NCBI GenBank assembly: GCA_045837725.1
Contig: JBEWZL010000124.1
Span: 124,001-188,000 of the forward strand
Length of the DNA stretch: 64,000 nt
Direction of reading: 5' to 3'
Origin: Vermamoeba vermiformis
Lineage: Eukaryota > Tubulinea > Echinamoebida
In this document: in pieces, positions 35,165 to 47,627 of the stretch
How positions within the stretch are numbered: the stretch's first letter is position 1
Layout of the letters: the number at the start of each line of letters is the position of its first letter
Translations under genes and position numbers: made by a program
The notes under the pieces: generated by a model
What the model was told of the DNA's origin: nothing
Databases searched by the model: none
What the model saw: only the letters and a program-made list of their open reading frames with translations

Positions 35165-36111
35165 TTATGCCATCAACAGAAACACTGCTACGATTAAGAG
35201 CACAAGTGAATCCAGTACATGTCGAGCAACAGATGAAGCCTTAGGAACGCTCGGTGCAGCTTTAGGAGTCGTTTGAGTAATAGGTGCAGCTTCAGGAGTA
35301 GTATTGGCCATTGGTACATCGCTAGGGGTACTAATTTCGACAGGAGCTGCGCTAGGCGGATTCAGAGGTACATCCGCTGTCGGAACTGGAGGAGGGCACT
35401 GCAAGGCTTGACCATAGCCTCCTGAATAAGACGAGCAATTGTACGGAATATTGACGACTGAAGGTGATCCCGAGCAGTTGTTGCTATTGTAGATCTCGAT
35501 AGGAATTCCAGTGTCAGGGCCGCACGCAGTCATCTTAGCCGTGTAGGACATGCCAGTATAGTAGCACGTATTAAGTAAAGCTGTAATAATTGGATTTATA
35601 ATTAATTGACTACTGATCGGTTGACGCGTTGCAAATCTTGATCCGTTCCAGATCATCGCTTGCTTACCTGCTCCATATGAAGTTCCTACTCCCGTGCAAG
35701 CGGCTTGGCCAGACGAACTGTATGCTGCGAAAGTTGAGGGTAAAGATGCAACATCCAACGTGCTGCACACATACGTGGTCCACAAACCATCGCTTAATTG
35801 CGTGCAAGATTGTGGCATGCAAGTTCCTACCTAATACAATATTATTTTAACAAACAGAATCAAAACTAATGGATACAAGTATACTTTTAAAATTTAATTA
35901 ATTTTGATTCAGTATTGCTTTTGTTTAACGAAGCCATAATATTTAAATATGCCTATTAACTGATAAGTTGCAAATTACTTACATTACCCAATTTATAAGC
36001 TCCGATCAGTTCAGTGCAATTATCATTTGAATAGCTGAAGTAGACTTGAGCTCTTGAACTAGCGATAAAACAAACGCTAAGCGTAAATAATATGTATAAC
36101 GTGCCCTTCAT
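35165..36111 (-). CDS. Secreted GPI-anchored protein with Pro/Thr-rich stalk
   Basis: Exons 35983-36111 and 35165-35830 join in phase, 264 residues. Resid 1-20 is a signal peptide (MKGTLYILFTLSVCFIASS). The head domain is Cys-rich, with about ten cysteines likely paired (CMPQSCTQ, TACGPDTG, NNCSG, YNCSSY). It is followed by a Pro/Ala/Thr stalk with repeats of the PEAAP/PKAAP kind and a hydrophobic tail ending VAVFLLMA, the pattern of GPI anchoring. It should sit on the outer membrane surface. The stop is only 114 bases from the assigned start of the downstream orphan gene. No family recognised. Confidence 0.82.
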
Positions 36112-36268
36112 GGTGTTGCTTCTGCCAGCGAAAGTTAACTGTGATTTTGACACGGGTGTCAACCAATTTCGGTTAAAAAAAACTGTGGATCTAACAACGC
36201 ATTAGATTAATCTAAATAACTTTACAAATATTATTAATATATACAATAAGTTAATCGCTGTATTTTGT

Positions 36269-39200
36269 TTAAGAGCTTGACAAGCTCGAGCTGCTGCTCC
36301 TACTTTCAGATGCCGAAACACTTTCTTGGTCCTTCGATCCAGACACATCATCTGTTCGCTTTGACTCATTATTCGAAGCGGAGATATTCATATTTCCGCT
36401 GGCACTGCTATTAAATGTTCCGCTCAATGCGCTGTTTCTGGTTGTTTCAAGTCTGCTCGTATTAATCGGTGTTATAAACGACCTTGCGCTCAATAAATTC
36501 GATGAACTCATATTCAATAGTCCTCCTTGACTGCCGGGCAATGACGGCACCATTTCGCTGCTACTACTGCTGCTTTCTTCGCTCGGAAGTTCCACATCCG
36601 GATAAACTTCGACGTATCTGCTCGTTGTCGGAGTTTTAGGCGTCTTCGGAGTTTTAGGTGTGAGCGGGTGTGGCGTTTGTACAGTTTTATCCGCAGTCGT
36701 TGACGTGGTTACTGTCGAAGTACCTGTCACTTCCATTTCATTGACTTCATCAGACTTGTGGCTCATCGCTTCAACAGAGTTTGTGACCTCTTTAGAAGCA
36801 CTAGTGCCAAAGTTAAGTGACCGTCTTGTAGCCGACACTGTTGATCTCGACAACTTCTGCTTAGCATCAACAGTTCGAAGAATAGATACGACAGTAACAA
36901 TAGGAATCACTTCGACTGCAATCAAAATCGCCATGGCCAGGACGTTGTTGCGGTAGCCAGTGAATAGCAACGCCAATAAGAACGCACATTGTAACAACAG
37001 GCCAATGGAGCAAATTGTCGCGGTCCAAAAAATCTGCAAAAATATTAAAATTAATTTTTTTAACTTAAGTTTCTTTACGTACTCTTCGCTTGGTGCCTTG
37101 CTTGTCGGTAACTTTGCCCGATCGTTTATCAGATTGCACCATGTTGCTGTACACTCTGAAACCGTTGATTAAATAACCAGCACCAAGTGCGAGTGACAAA
37201 ATCGAGACAATAAGACGATAAACCATTGCAATCTTTTGTCTAAACATAACTCAGTTAGAAAATTTTTCCAAATTAGGAAATATATACCTTGTGTTAAAAT
37301 CACGTGATATAAATCTTCCGCCGCAGATTGCAACGTCCTCTGACGACAAAGTCTCGTACAAAATGATCAACACGATGAAAATCGCGTAGAGTGCGCCGTT
37401 GATAATAGCCACGACAGTTATAATTCTCTTGTTCATAACTCGGCGGGAAATGCTTGGCTGACGAATCAATCTCATCGTGAAGATCCTGTCGTGAAAAAAT
37501 AAGTACAAAGCTATTACTAATAAATATACAGATATTTATCGATATCAAATTCAAAAACTGCGTTGATTTCGATAATGAAAAAATGGTATCGATAAATGCT
37601 CCACTAATAATATCTGAGACGTACCATAAGACCACAAAGAAACTCAACGCAGAGAAGTAAAGAAACGAAGGCAACTCGACAACAACGTACACACCTCGTG
37701 CATTGGCCGTAGAAAAAACACCGCCGGCAGAGAGCAAGTAGAACAATAATCTCACTGAAAAACATTAATATTTCTTGTAAACAGATGTATCGATTGAAGA
37801 CGGGACTTACCCAAGCATAAAGCAGCCAACAACAAGATGACTACAAAGTTCAATTGCTTGTACAATCTGTAGTGCAAGATGATCGCTGCTTTGACGACTG
37901 CAAACACCAAGCAAAACGCGTAACACACGATAGAAATGACCAACAAGGCAATCTCACCGTCTGTGAAAGACTAAAGTACGAAAAAAATTAGTGCAATGAC
38001 TTACGGCGCGAGCACGTGATTTTTAAGCTTACCACTGAAGGTCTAACCGTACTCCAATTATCAACGCGAATGATCGGTAAGTAGACTACTTTTTCTCCTG
38101 CAACAATCGACGGAACAACTCCGCAATAATTGTTGCCTGAAACACGCATTGAAATGCCCATGGGCGTCACTTTGTTTGTTTTTACGTCACTGGATCAATC
38201 ACATTAGAACTGTTCAAATTGTACTGCATTACTAAGACGTACACTTTACCAATGTCCAAAATAGGAAATTTGTTCATGATCGCGGTGCTTGGCCCAGATT
38301 CAATCTTCGTACAAATTTCAATGGAAGTCAACGACGCGTCAGTGAACTGTATTAAACTTGTCAATAAAGTTCAAAATAAGTCTTTCACTTCACGTACCCC
38401 AAAGCTGACTCCATCTCCAATCAGACGACCTACAATCGCGTCCAAAGTGTTTGTGAAACTGTATTGATTGTCCTCGCTGAAATCAATCAAGAAACTAGAC
38501 AACGGGTCCTATTCAAAAGTTCGTATTAGTACATTATACTGGCTTAATGAGACTGTGGATGCGTTATAGCGTACCTTGGTATTGAAGCGGAATTCGCCAA
38601 TGCTCACAGCACCGAGTCCAACATTGATGCACGTGCTCGTGGCCTCAAGCGAATCAGCCGTGTAATACGCCACGACATTGTTTGCCTCAAGAGTACCGTT
38701 GACTCCTTGACAAATGACATTGACAGCGTCACTTGTAGTCGGGTCGTATGCATCAAAACATTCTTCGGAAGCATAGCCCGAAGGATTACAGCTGCACGTG
38801 ACGATGTTCAAGAGGTCAAATTGTTGCCCATAGAAGCACTTCGATTGAGTCTTCAATTCGAACGCGTACTTGGTGTCAATGGCAAGACTGATTTCATCGT
38901 ACAAGCTGATGAAGTCAACGGTGGGCTGGATGCTGTAAGGCTTGTAAACTGCACGTGCTTGCCAAGTCAAGTCACGAACGAGACCTCCTTCCCAAGTACC
39001 CTGATTTCGAAGTTGTAAGTACTTTTGTATGGGGCACAGCAATTCAACTTACAGGCTGCCAAGTCATGATTGAAATGTACTCTCCATTAGCCTCCAAGCA
39101 GTTGGCCTGATCTTTGAATGACACGATGTACCCGTTGTTAAACGAGAACGAAATGAACGGCTCCTTGCAACCAAATCCAAATGCCTCGCATTCTGCCTTA

Positions 39201-42200
39201 GTCTTGGCCGCTGTGAAAGATAATTAGACGAGACATTATTGTCAATTGCCGCTTACGGTTCATCCAAGTTCCGTTGTAAGAAGTACATTGTACAGCCGAA
39301 GAAATCGAATGATCGACACATCCGTACTAAAATTAACGTGTAAATAAGGCAAATGAAGTACTACTGGACGTGTACTTACGTATGTGGTGACCATAGGATT
39401 TGGATTCAAATTGTTCAGAGGACAAGGAGGGTTTTGATAAGGCGCAGTTGGGAACACACAAGCGCCATTACTAAGAGTAATTAGCACGACACATCTTATT
39501 AAGATATACTTACGGTTCCAAGTACTCATCGCCAATGCATTCGCCAGAGTTCGTGCATTCGTTTGCATCTACGCAGGCTCGAGGTGTGTTGCCAGTCCAA
39601 CACGTGGCATTGCACCGTTGTTTTGCGGTGCAAGCGGCAGCATTGACTTCACCCGTAACAGTCTTGTCGTGCAAGATGCAGCCAGTAGCTGCAGTGCACG
39701 AATTTGAGTTCGTGAGCGAGGCTACCTCCACGAAGTTTTGGCCGTCTTCGGTGAGTCCGCAGAACGATACCGAGAGCACTGGATTCAAGCACTCAGCGGA
39801 GCAGTTGGCTGGATTGGCTAAAGTAGAGCAATCGAACCAGTTGCACTTTTCAACGCCAGTACACTCTTGCGCAGTAGGAACGATCTCGGTCTAACAAGGC
39901 ATTAGAAAATAATACGAAAGATAATAACGACTTACCCAAACTTTGAAGCATTGGCCTTGGATGTAGTTGTCGCACTCATAAGGAATATCACAACGCTTGT
40001 CGAGACATTGGAAGGACTCGCATTGAGGGCAAAGTGTTGACTCAAAGCCCGGATCCAACGACCAGTGCGTACGATAATTCAAGGCCAGATCGTACTCACC
40101 AGAGCAGTCGTCCTTCGTAAATGCGTTTTTCCATTGTTGCAAGTTCGTTGATGCACCAACTGCTGAAACAGGTTGAATTGACTTCGCATTTTCGATCGTT
40201 GAACGAACGAACGGATCCGCTGCGAGCAAGAAACAGTTCCAAAAAGTATCGTATTGAGCAGTCACGTTGATCAAGCACGTCTTCGTGAGCATGTTGCACT
40301 TATACCCGTTGCAATCATCGTCGTTGTAGCACGTGATACCCTTCTTGGGATACTCGCCAAAGGCAATATCTTTGCACTGTCCGTACATCATGAACAATTC
40401 AGTTCGATACGGCAGCTCTCTCGGTGTGTTAGAACTGCAGCCGATAACTATATCTGCTGCTACGGAGCTCTTAGAGAAATAATCTTCGATGAAGCTCTCG
40501 AGGCATCGTGGTGCGTAGCATTGATTTGCAGTCGATGTAGTTGCAATAAACGCTGAAATTTCGTACGGCTGTTCACGAACTGAGCAAGCAGGACCTGTCC
40601 ACGATAAAGAGCTGTTGCAACAAGGGTCCGTGGCAAACTCAATAGTGTCTGCCGCAGCCAAGCAGTTCGGAGTTTCAATCTGGACCTGTTCCGTTGAAGA
40701 TTCGTATAACTCCGAAACGAATTCGCGACATCCGACAGTATTGTCGAACATTGAATCAACGTCCAACTAAACAAAAGTTAGCAACGATATCGACTGCCAA
40801 CCTTCTCGTACCTGATATCTTATGTCTGAAAGTCTTTGCCCTTGCTTGATGTCTTGTTGTTCGGCAAGCAACTCTTTCATTCTGCTCGTCGTGCTTTGCA
40901 ATTGTTTTGCATCACAACCCAAGTTCTTGTCATCAAAATTGACTGTCATTTGCAAGGGCTACAAATGTAGAGTCAGTGCTGTTTCCTATGAGTTTACGAA
41001 GAGTGTACTTACCGAACGATTTCCATCCACAAGACGGCCAAGGAATTTCATCGAACAGTCCCCAATGTCATCTTCAGTTATGATAACTTTCGTTTGCAAG
41101 TCGAGCGTGTAGTTCAGTAACATCACTCCGACGAACTTTGTTGAACGTGGGTTAGACGGAACATCCAGCAACCTAGTAGAATAATTAAGTGGGGCTCCTA
41201 GAAATAATAATATCAGAGGCTACGTACATTATTTGATTGAAGTCAGCTTGGCCCGTAGTAAAAGTAGGACGAGGGAACAATGGCACCGCGTCATCAGTCG
41301 GCGAGACAGTCCAATAGAGCTCACAATCGCGGTCATCGTAAATTCTGTAAAAACACACGAACACTGTATCTCGCGAGGGGCACGATATCATTGACGTTCC
41401 ATACGTTTCAAACACGTATTGGAATGGATTGTATCGGGTTAATGGCTCGTAGAAAACCCAACCAGGGTTCGTTGATACGCCAATATACGACGTGTTCCTC
41501 GTGCTAGTCACGGAGAGATAGAGCTTATTTGCGCCAAGGTCCTAATACAGCATAATAAGTATAAGAGAGGAGGCTAGCTATGGCGTGAAAAAGTACCTGT
41601 GGACACAGCATAAATGCGTCGCGTTGAAGGCCACCGCTGTCATCGACTGCACGATAGAACACTGACGCCTGATCTTCGAGCTTCTTGGGTTTAGGATCGG
41701 TATACGAAAAAAATCTAATCAAAGGAAGATTAAATTATGTGCGTCCAAAAAAAAGATTTGTCTCCTACACTTTGGTGCCTCTGCTAGAAAAGAAGCTAAT
41801 AGGCGTGCACGTCTGCGGCAACGCCATTTCAAAATAACGAATGCCTCCTTCCTCATTAGACGGCGTAAAGTGCAAAATTTCATCGTCTTTCAAGCACGTA
41901 TGTTCGGCGCTCGTTGGAGTGCACGATAACGGCGCCAAAACTGGCTGAGGAATATCTAAAATAATAAAATTAGTAAGGTGAATAATTTAGGATGATTTAA
42001 ATTTATTTGCTGTCATTAATCAAGAACTGTAAATTGAACTTACCATGTAAGGAAACGGTTAAAGTAATGTTGGCACCAACGCCCAAAGCAAAAAATTCGC
42101 TCGGGAACGAATAGACCTCGATGGCTAATGTGCCCAATTCATAATCTAAATCGGCCGGGCATATAATCGCTGTCTCGGGACCGTAACGATCCGAAATGGC

Positions 42201-43149
42201 AGAAGTGAATCCTGCAGATTGATTTGACGTGAGTTTAAATTTATAAAAATAGATTGTTTTGATTACCTTCTGAATTATACTGCGAAGCTGAAGCCACATA
42301 AAGATCCGGATCGCCGTACTGCGTTTCTAGGCGAATATAAATGAATTTACATGTTGCAGCGCCTTACAAATGAATCGGTTAATTTATTGCCACTATTACT
42401 ATAATTTTATTGCTTACCAGTATAAACTTTAAAATCAGTGACTTCGTCAGGCCCAATGTAGATCGTAAACGGTTGATCTAGCTGCAATGTCTACAAATAC
42501 GATTTCACATTTAGACTCAGTGAACTTTTATAAATTACTATGGCTTGAACTTACATTTGTTATATTGCAAATAGGACCAACGGGGCAAGCACACGGGCCA
42601 GTTGATCGAGATCCCGCGCAAACATCCGGATTTGTGTAATCGCAAGGCTCGCAGGCAGGAGTTGGTGCACACGTCCGATTAACACATTGTCCTTGAGGGA
42701 TTAATATGAGCGAGTTGTTAAGTCATAAATTAATTATTTATTGGTTTACGGATTACGTACCGTAAGTTTTAGTGACAGCGATATCTTGATCGAATTCAAC
42801 TTCAAATACACCCTATATATCACCTGTTAGTAATGCATTGATAGAATCGTAATTTGTGGGTTTCATAATCTCCAGGGCAGCACAAAAACTGTTGCAATTA
42901 TTCATTTGTTTGATTAATATTTAATAAAGCTTTATAAATGAAGCGCTTAAGAGTGTTACGTACCACTGATACAGGAGCGCCTAACAAATTGCCTGATTTC
43001 ACCTACATTAATTGTCAGTTACGACAACAGAAATTTTTCTGTAGATTCAACGGCCTTACTTGTCTTGTTGAGCTCGTTACTGATATGCTATATACACTCG
43101 ACAGTGCGAGGATCGAAATTAACAAAAATAAGTCAAAATTGTTTCGCAT
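36269..43149 (-). CDS. Very large seven-pass receptor-like protein with Cys-rich ectodomain
   Basis: About 25-30 exons. The first four were checked: 43081-43149 (signal peptide MRNNFDLFLLISILALS), 42964-43002, 42761-42812, and one from about 42692. Later limits are approximate. The ectodomain (about 1,250 residues) starts with an EGF-like Cys cluster (CVNRTCAPTPACEPC), then a pre-peptidase C-terminal-like beta fold (GDPDLYVAS). Further Cys-rich blocks follow between 38.5 and 41.5 kb. From 37.95 to 36.9 kb come about seven membrane segments (CYAFCLVFAVVKAAIIL, LLFYLLSAGG, ALSFFVVLWY and others). This is the pattern of a THH1/TOM1 or GPCR-like domain. The cytoplasmic tail is Ser-rich with KTPKTPKTPTT repeats. 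It is likely a cell-surface sensor; the ligand is unknown. Confidence 0.75.
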
Positions 43150-43623
43150 TTTCAGTTCAGATCTTCGTCTGATTGCTTTTCAATGATATGGCTCGCATGC
43201 ACGACAAGCTCTCTCGTATAAATTGCTAGAGAACTGACGTAATCTCCTAAAGCTTGATTCAAAAATGATTTTTTGCCCGAAGCAACCTTTTTAAGGCAAT
43301 TCAGAATTGTCCTGGAAAATATACGTACCAGCTCTGAAATTTAACCTTTAAGATAGCAGTGGTTAGTGCGATGAATACGGAAGAAGTTAATGCTCATTGC
43401 TTACCTAAGTTTAATCGTTGCACAAGTGCTCGTTTCCCGCATCTAAATAAATTAGTTTTACCTAATACGGCAAGTCCTTACAAAAGGAGCCGAATTCAAT
43501 TTTTGTTCGCGTGAAGGCATATTGCCTCTGTTTAGATGGTATTGGTTGCCCGCCTTCAGCGGACCCTGTCTTTATTACATATTTACACCAAATCTGATTT
43601 CTGATCAATATTCAAAATAATAA
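43150..43623. other. Intergenic, promoter of the large receptor
   Basis: A 49-codon plus-strand frame at 43371 (MNTEEVNAHCLPKFNRC) is present but has no support beyond being open. It should otherwise contain the receptor promoter and the 3' untranslated region of the ubiquitin-like gene. Confidence 0.4.
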
Positions 43624-43857
43624 TTATTTTTTGACTTTGAGAACGAACCATGACGGATAATCTACCACAATTTTGTAGCTAGAGAGTAAACGAGAATCAT
43701 CATCTAATTTTTCACTTCCAAGTCTCAAGTCTTGAGCCTCGATCGGAACTTGCTCTTTATCAGCAATAAGCTTCTTGAACTCACCAATGGTAATGTCAAT
43801 ATTGTCAACGTCGATAGTGATAGTCTTTCCCGTGAGGGTTTTCACAAAAAGGTTCAT
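43624..43857 (-). CDS. Ubiquitin-like protein lacking a GG tail
   Basis: Single exon, 77 residues, the same length as ubiquitin plus one. It opens MNLFVKTLTGKTITIDV, nearly the ubiquitin N-terminus. It keeps the DKEQVP loop (ubiquitin DKEGIP) and a Lys at the position of K48 (SEKLDD for GKQLED). It diverges in the second half and ends LKVKK, without the Arg-Gly-Gly needed for activation and conjugation. It is therefore either a non-conjugated ubiquitin-fold protein or a decayed ubiquitin gene whose frame happens to be open. I took the ATG at 43857; the five codons before it start with TTG. It is divergent from the decarboxylase gene, with 104 bases between start codons. Confidence 0.78.
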   Translation of the reverse strand: MNLFVKTLTGKTITIDVDNIDITIGEFKKLIADKEQVPIEAQDLRLGSEKLDDDSRLLSSYKIVVDYPSWFVLKVKK

Positions 43858-43961
43858 CGTGGTCTTGTGCAAGCACGCAATAAAAATATGACCGTTGGCA
43901 TTTGGATGGCCAAAACTTCATTCAATACCCTTGAAGAACACAATTTGCCTTCGTTTTAATT
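43858..43961. promoter_or_regulatory. Shared divergent promoter region
   Basis: The 104 bases separate the start codons of the ubiquitin-like gene (minus) and the decarboxylase (plus). Both genes must be driven from here or from inside each other. No specific motif stands out. Confidence 0.45.
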
Positions 43962-46457
43962 ATGGAGGCAAACATATTGTCTAACAGACCAGTAGTTTTG
44001 ATTACTGTGACCTCGTGTAAGCAGATATGACACGATCAAGAAGATCTGGCTTACTCCTCGTGCAAATTTGTACTAAGTCATTGAATTAAATATAGCGAGC
44101 TCACTAGCAAACCTGGGTCCGATATTATCCGATGTAGCTGCTAACGGAGGATCAGTGGCCAACATCTCGGTCAAAGATAACAACATCAATCTATTTTTAT
44201 ATAAGCAACAAGGTATACACTTTTATTTACATACCATATTATGGAGAAAATATTTGGCTAATTCTTTAAAAATACTGACGTTCGATGTACAATTTATTGA
44301 ATGGGTGCGCAGTAGATGGGCCCAAGTTCTACATCATTTTAGCACAACGTATTGACATTTATTGTATAAGATGACGAAACAAAGAAGATTTCAGAAATTA
44401 TGCAAAGATACGGCTCAGTATTCGTAGCTGAGAGCTACCTCGAGCTCATCTTATCAGTGCACGTGACTGAAACTGCAGAAATCTATTCAATCGTTAGCAA
44501 CTCGCAAAATCATCACATTCAAAAGCATAATGGAGTCAATACCCAAGTAATTGCAGGTAAGAACGCATCCGGGTCCGAGACCGTTGATCCAACGCCACAC
44601 AACTTCTTGAAAAGGTCATCTTTCTAACATTTGTACATAAGATAGCACTACTATACACGAGGTACTAGAGTTACTGAAGAAGCAGCACAAAGAAGAGAAC
44701 AAAACGGAAGACAAACAAATTGAACGTACGTGAGACTGCTGCTTTGCGTTACGATGTGACCGTTATAATTAATTCTATCATAATAGATTCAGCGTGGTGG
44801 ACACAAAGGCGGGGAGCTTTATTGAGTTTAGTTGCTTCTGGAGCTCACAAGACCCCTCTGTACGTTTATAACAAGTCGCTTGTGGAGGATCGGATCCGCG
44901 CCTTGAAGGAACTGAGAGCCATCAACAAAATATTTTATGCAATCAAGGCTAATAACAACAAAGAGATTTTAGAGGTGCTTAATAAGCACGGAGTTGGTTT
45001 TGAGGTACGTTGTTTCGGATGCTGAGCAACTCGTGATCCGTTCTTTCGTGTAGTGCGTGAGCCCTGGAGAGTTAGATCATATTCGAAGCTTGTTTCCTGA
45101 TATAGATACATATCAAAGACTGCTATTCACTCCTAACTTTGCACCTATTGACGAGTACAAGTACGCGTTCAACATGCGCGCTATTGTGACCGTGGATAAT
45201 ATCTATCTTTTGGAGCATCATCCTGAGGTATTCAGGTATGTAAAAGAATTTCATATGATGGAACGATATGCTAAAGGTTGATTTTAGGGACCAATCAATA
45301 TTCGTTCGCATTGATCCAGAGATCGGTCGAGGACATCACAAGCACGTTAAGACAGCTGGCACTAAGGTAATGCAGGCCAAAAATCGACATTATTCATTAT
45401 TAACGCACAAGTTAGTCAAAATTCGGTGTTCCTGTCTCATCTGCGGATCGCTTGGAAGAGCTAGTTAATCGTTACAACATCAAAGTTGTCGGTCTCCATG
45501 CTCACTCTGGAAGCGGTATTTTGCAAGAGCCCGAGAACTGGTCTGAAGTAGCTAAGTTGCTTTACTCACTGGCACCAAGGGTACGTTGCTATTATGGTGC
45601 TATTAATGGTGTAATGACACGTGATCCAGTTCCCTCACTTGCACACGCTGAACTTGGGCGGTGGTCTAGGCATCCCTTATCGACCTGAGCAAGTACCTCT
45701 CGACTTGAAGGCTGTTGGAAAACTATTAGACGAGTTCAAATTGCACACTAAAGAGAAGCACCCGCATCTGCAGTTCATGATCGAGCCAGGTAAGCGCTTT
45801 TTTGGTCTTACTATCATAATAATGAGGAATTTAGGACGCTTCCTCGTTGCTGAGGCTGGTGTTATTCTCTGTAAGATGACTCAGTTGAAGCAGAAGGGCA
45901 CGATGTGGTACCTTGGTGTTGACTCCGGTTTCCACTCCTTGATCCGACCTGTACTATATGATGCTTACCATGAAATCGTCAATCTGACTCGCTTGGATGA
46001 GCCACTAAAGTGGAAGGTGGACGTAGTTGGTGTCATTTGCGAGGTAAGCAGTGCTCCCTCTTTCCTTTTTGACCGGTCTCGGTTGGCGTCGTTTTTCGAC
46101 TCCAACAAGCTTCCATAGCTCAGTCGGCAGAGCGTTCGGCTGTTAACCGAAAGGTCCCTGGTTCGAACCCAGGTGGGAGCGAATTTTTTTTGCCCTTTTT
46201 TGCTGCTTTACACCTTCGCTTGCGTATTTGTTATTATTCAATTTAACTTTAGCGAAGTTTTCTTACTACCAAAATTTTCCCTGATCCACATCGATCTGAC
46301 TTTTGATCAGTCAGGAGACGTGCTTGGTCACGAGCGAGACTTCCCAGAGAGTCAAGAAGGGGACGTAGTACTAATTGCAAATACTGGCGCGTATGGAAAA
46401 GTAATGAGCAGTAATTACAATATTCGCGATCCTGGTCAAGAAGTATGTCTGGCGTAA
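43962..46457 (+). CDS. lysA: ACT-like domain fused to diaminopimelate decarboxylase (LysA)
   Basis: Eleven exons in phase: 43962-44016, 44096-44212, 44395-44556, 44669-44725, 44787-45004, 45054-45235, 45288-45366, 45416-45580, 45630-45789, 45835-46043, 46311-46457; 516 residues. The C-terminal ~380 residues are a PLP-dependent fold-III decarboxylase: FYAIKANNN (PLP Lys), HHKHVKTAGTKSKFG, GLHAHSGSG, LGGGLGIPY, IEPGRF and VICESGD. This enzyme takes the carboxyl from meso-diaminopimelate to give lysine. The first ~110 residues (LGPILSDVAANGGSVANISV) look like an ACT fold. In bacterial LysAC proteins aspartokinase plus ACT domains precede the decarboxylase, and the WWTQRRGALLSLV linker here is of that type. 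The kinase itself is absent. The final intron contains a tRNA gene. Confidence 0.85.
46109..46181 (+). tRNA. tRNA-Asn: tRNA-Asn (anticodon GTT)
   Basis: Seventy-three bases folding as a standard tRNA. The acceptor stem GCTTCCA pairs with TGGGAGC and G is the discriminator base. D-arm GCTCAGTCGGCAGAGC; anticodon loop CTGTTAA; T-arm GGTTCGAACCC (box B GGTTCGAACCC). The anticodon GTT reads Asn codons. A T-run (46184-46190) follows as RNA polymerase III terminator. It has no intron. It lies inside the last intron (46044-46310) of the decarboxylase, on the same strand. Confidence 0.96.
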
Positions 46458-46568
46458 TAACACGAGTAAATACCGTTGCGCACACCTTCGGTTAACCCAT
46501 CAACACGTTGATTGCTAGTTTTATGATATTAGGATCTGTAATTAACAGCCCCAACTGCGGAGGAGTCC
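46458..46568. other. Intergenic, tail-to-tail genes
   Basis: Only 111 bases between the decarboxylase stop and the epimerase stop. Nothing recognised. Confidence 0.4.
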
Positions 46569-47449
46569 TTACAGCAATTGGTTGCTTGCCTTGTAAGCTT
46601 GGAACAGGACTTCAATGTCTTCTAAGACTCCTAACTTCCGAGGAGTCCAATTGAGCAGTCGCATTGTTTTCAATGGCGAACAGACCACGTGGCAATCAGC
46701 GAAGTTCTCCCAGTCATTGCTCGGCTGACGTACTTTGATCTCGCCGGTGAAGCCTGCAATCTTTGCCGCTGCAGAGTAGACCTTATATAAGTAGATTAGT
46801 TATTGTATTTTAGTGTTATATGCCACGCACTTGTTCGTTAGTAGTATGAGAGAAGCCAACGACATTGAAAATTTGACCGTCGATTACGCTGACTGGTGCG
46901 TCAACTGCACGACGATAAGCATCGGCTAGATCTGACACATGGACGTACGAGATCCTATTTAAGCAATATCAGTACTCACTAAAATTCTTTCAAGACGGAA
47001 TTTCTTACTGGTTTTGAACATTGCCGATAAGCTCAACTTGACCTTTCAGCGCAGCTCCAAACACGATGTGACCGAATCTTTAAAGGAGGTATTAGTAACA
47101 CTTGTCGGATATAAGATAGAGAGATGTTGCATACATCCCAGAACTCAAGCCATAGACCCAACCAGGTCGCACAACAACGCCTCGAGCAAGAGTCGATTTC
47201 AACACTCGTTGTTCAATCTCGAAACGCGTAACAGCCCAAGGATGAATATTTTCAACTTGTGGCGATGATTCATCGAGGATTTTACCAGGATTAGTTCCAT
47301 AAACAAAAATTCCGGATGTGTAAATGAATGTTTTGGATTTAGGCGATCTAAGAATGGGTTATCGTTAATAGATGGTATAATGAGTTTGTATTACCTTTCG
47401 GAACATTTTTCCACGACTTCTAACAAGGTCTCAGTAGATTTTTTACCGG

Positions 47450-47453
47450 ACAC
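47450..47453. repeat. Target-site duplication, left (ACAC)
   Basis: The four bases ACAC just before the left LTR match 55148-55151 just after the right LTR. They are part of the interrupted exon of the epimerase. Confidence 0.8.
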
Positions 47454-47627
47454 TGCGACGATCCAATGTCGCTTTGGAAATTCCGTTTTCCTAAAATAGA
47501 AATATTAGTTTGTAAACCGTTTTTGTATCGTTTTCGTATTTCGAATAAAGCACCACAACAGGTATTTTCTTACCTATTGTCTGTCTCCGTACTGATCTGA
47601 TCCGTGAAGATAGTCTGCATCTTCATA
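47454..47627 (+). repeat. Left LTR
   Basis: 174 bases, identical to 54974-55147. Confidence 0.93.

Noticed and set aside
36540-36720. Ser/Thr/Pro repeats in the receptor tail as a tandem repeat locus
   Set aside because: They are short coding low-complexity runs and not a DNA satellite.
43858-43872. Five extra codons before the ubiquitin-like start
   Set aside because: The frame there begins with TTG; the ATG at 43857 aligns with the ubiquitin start.
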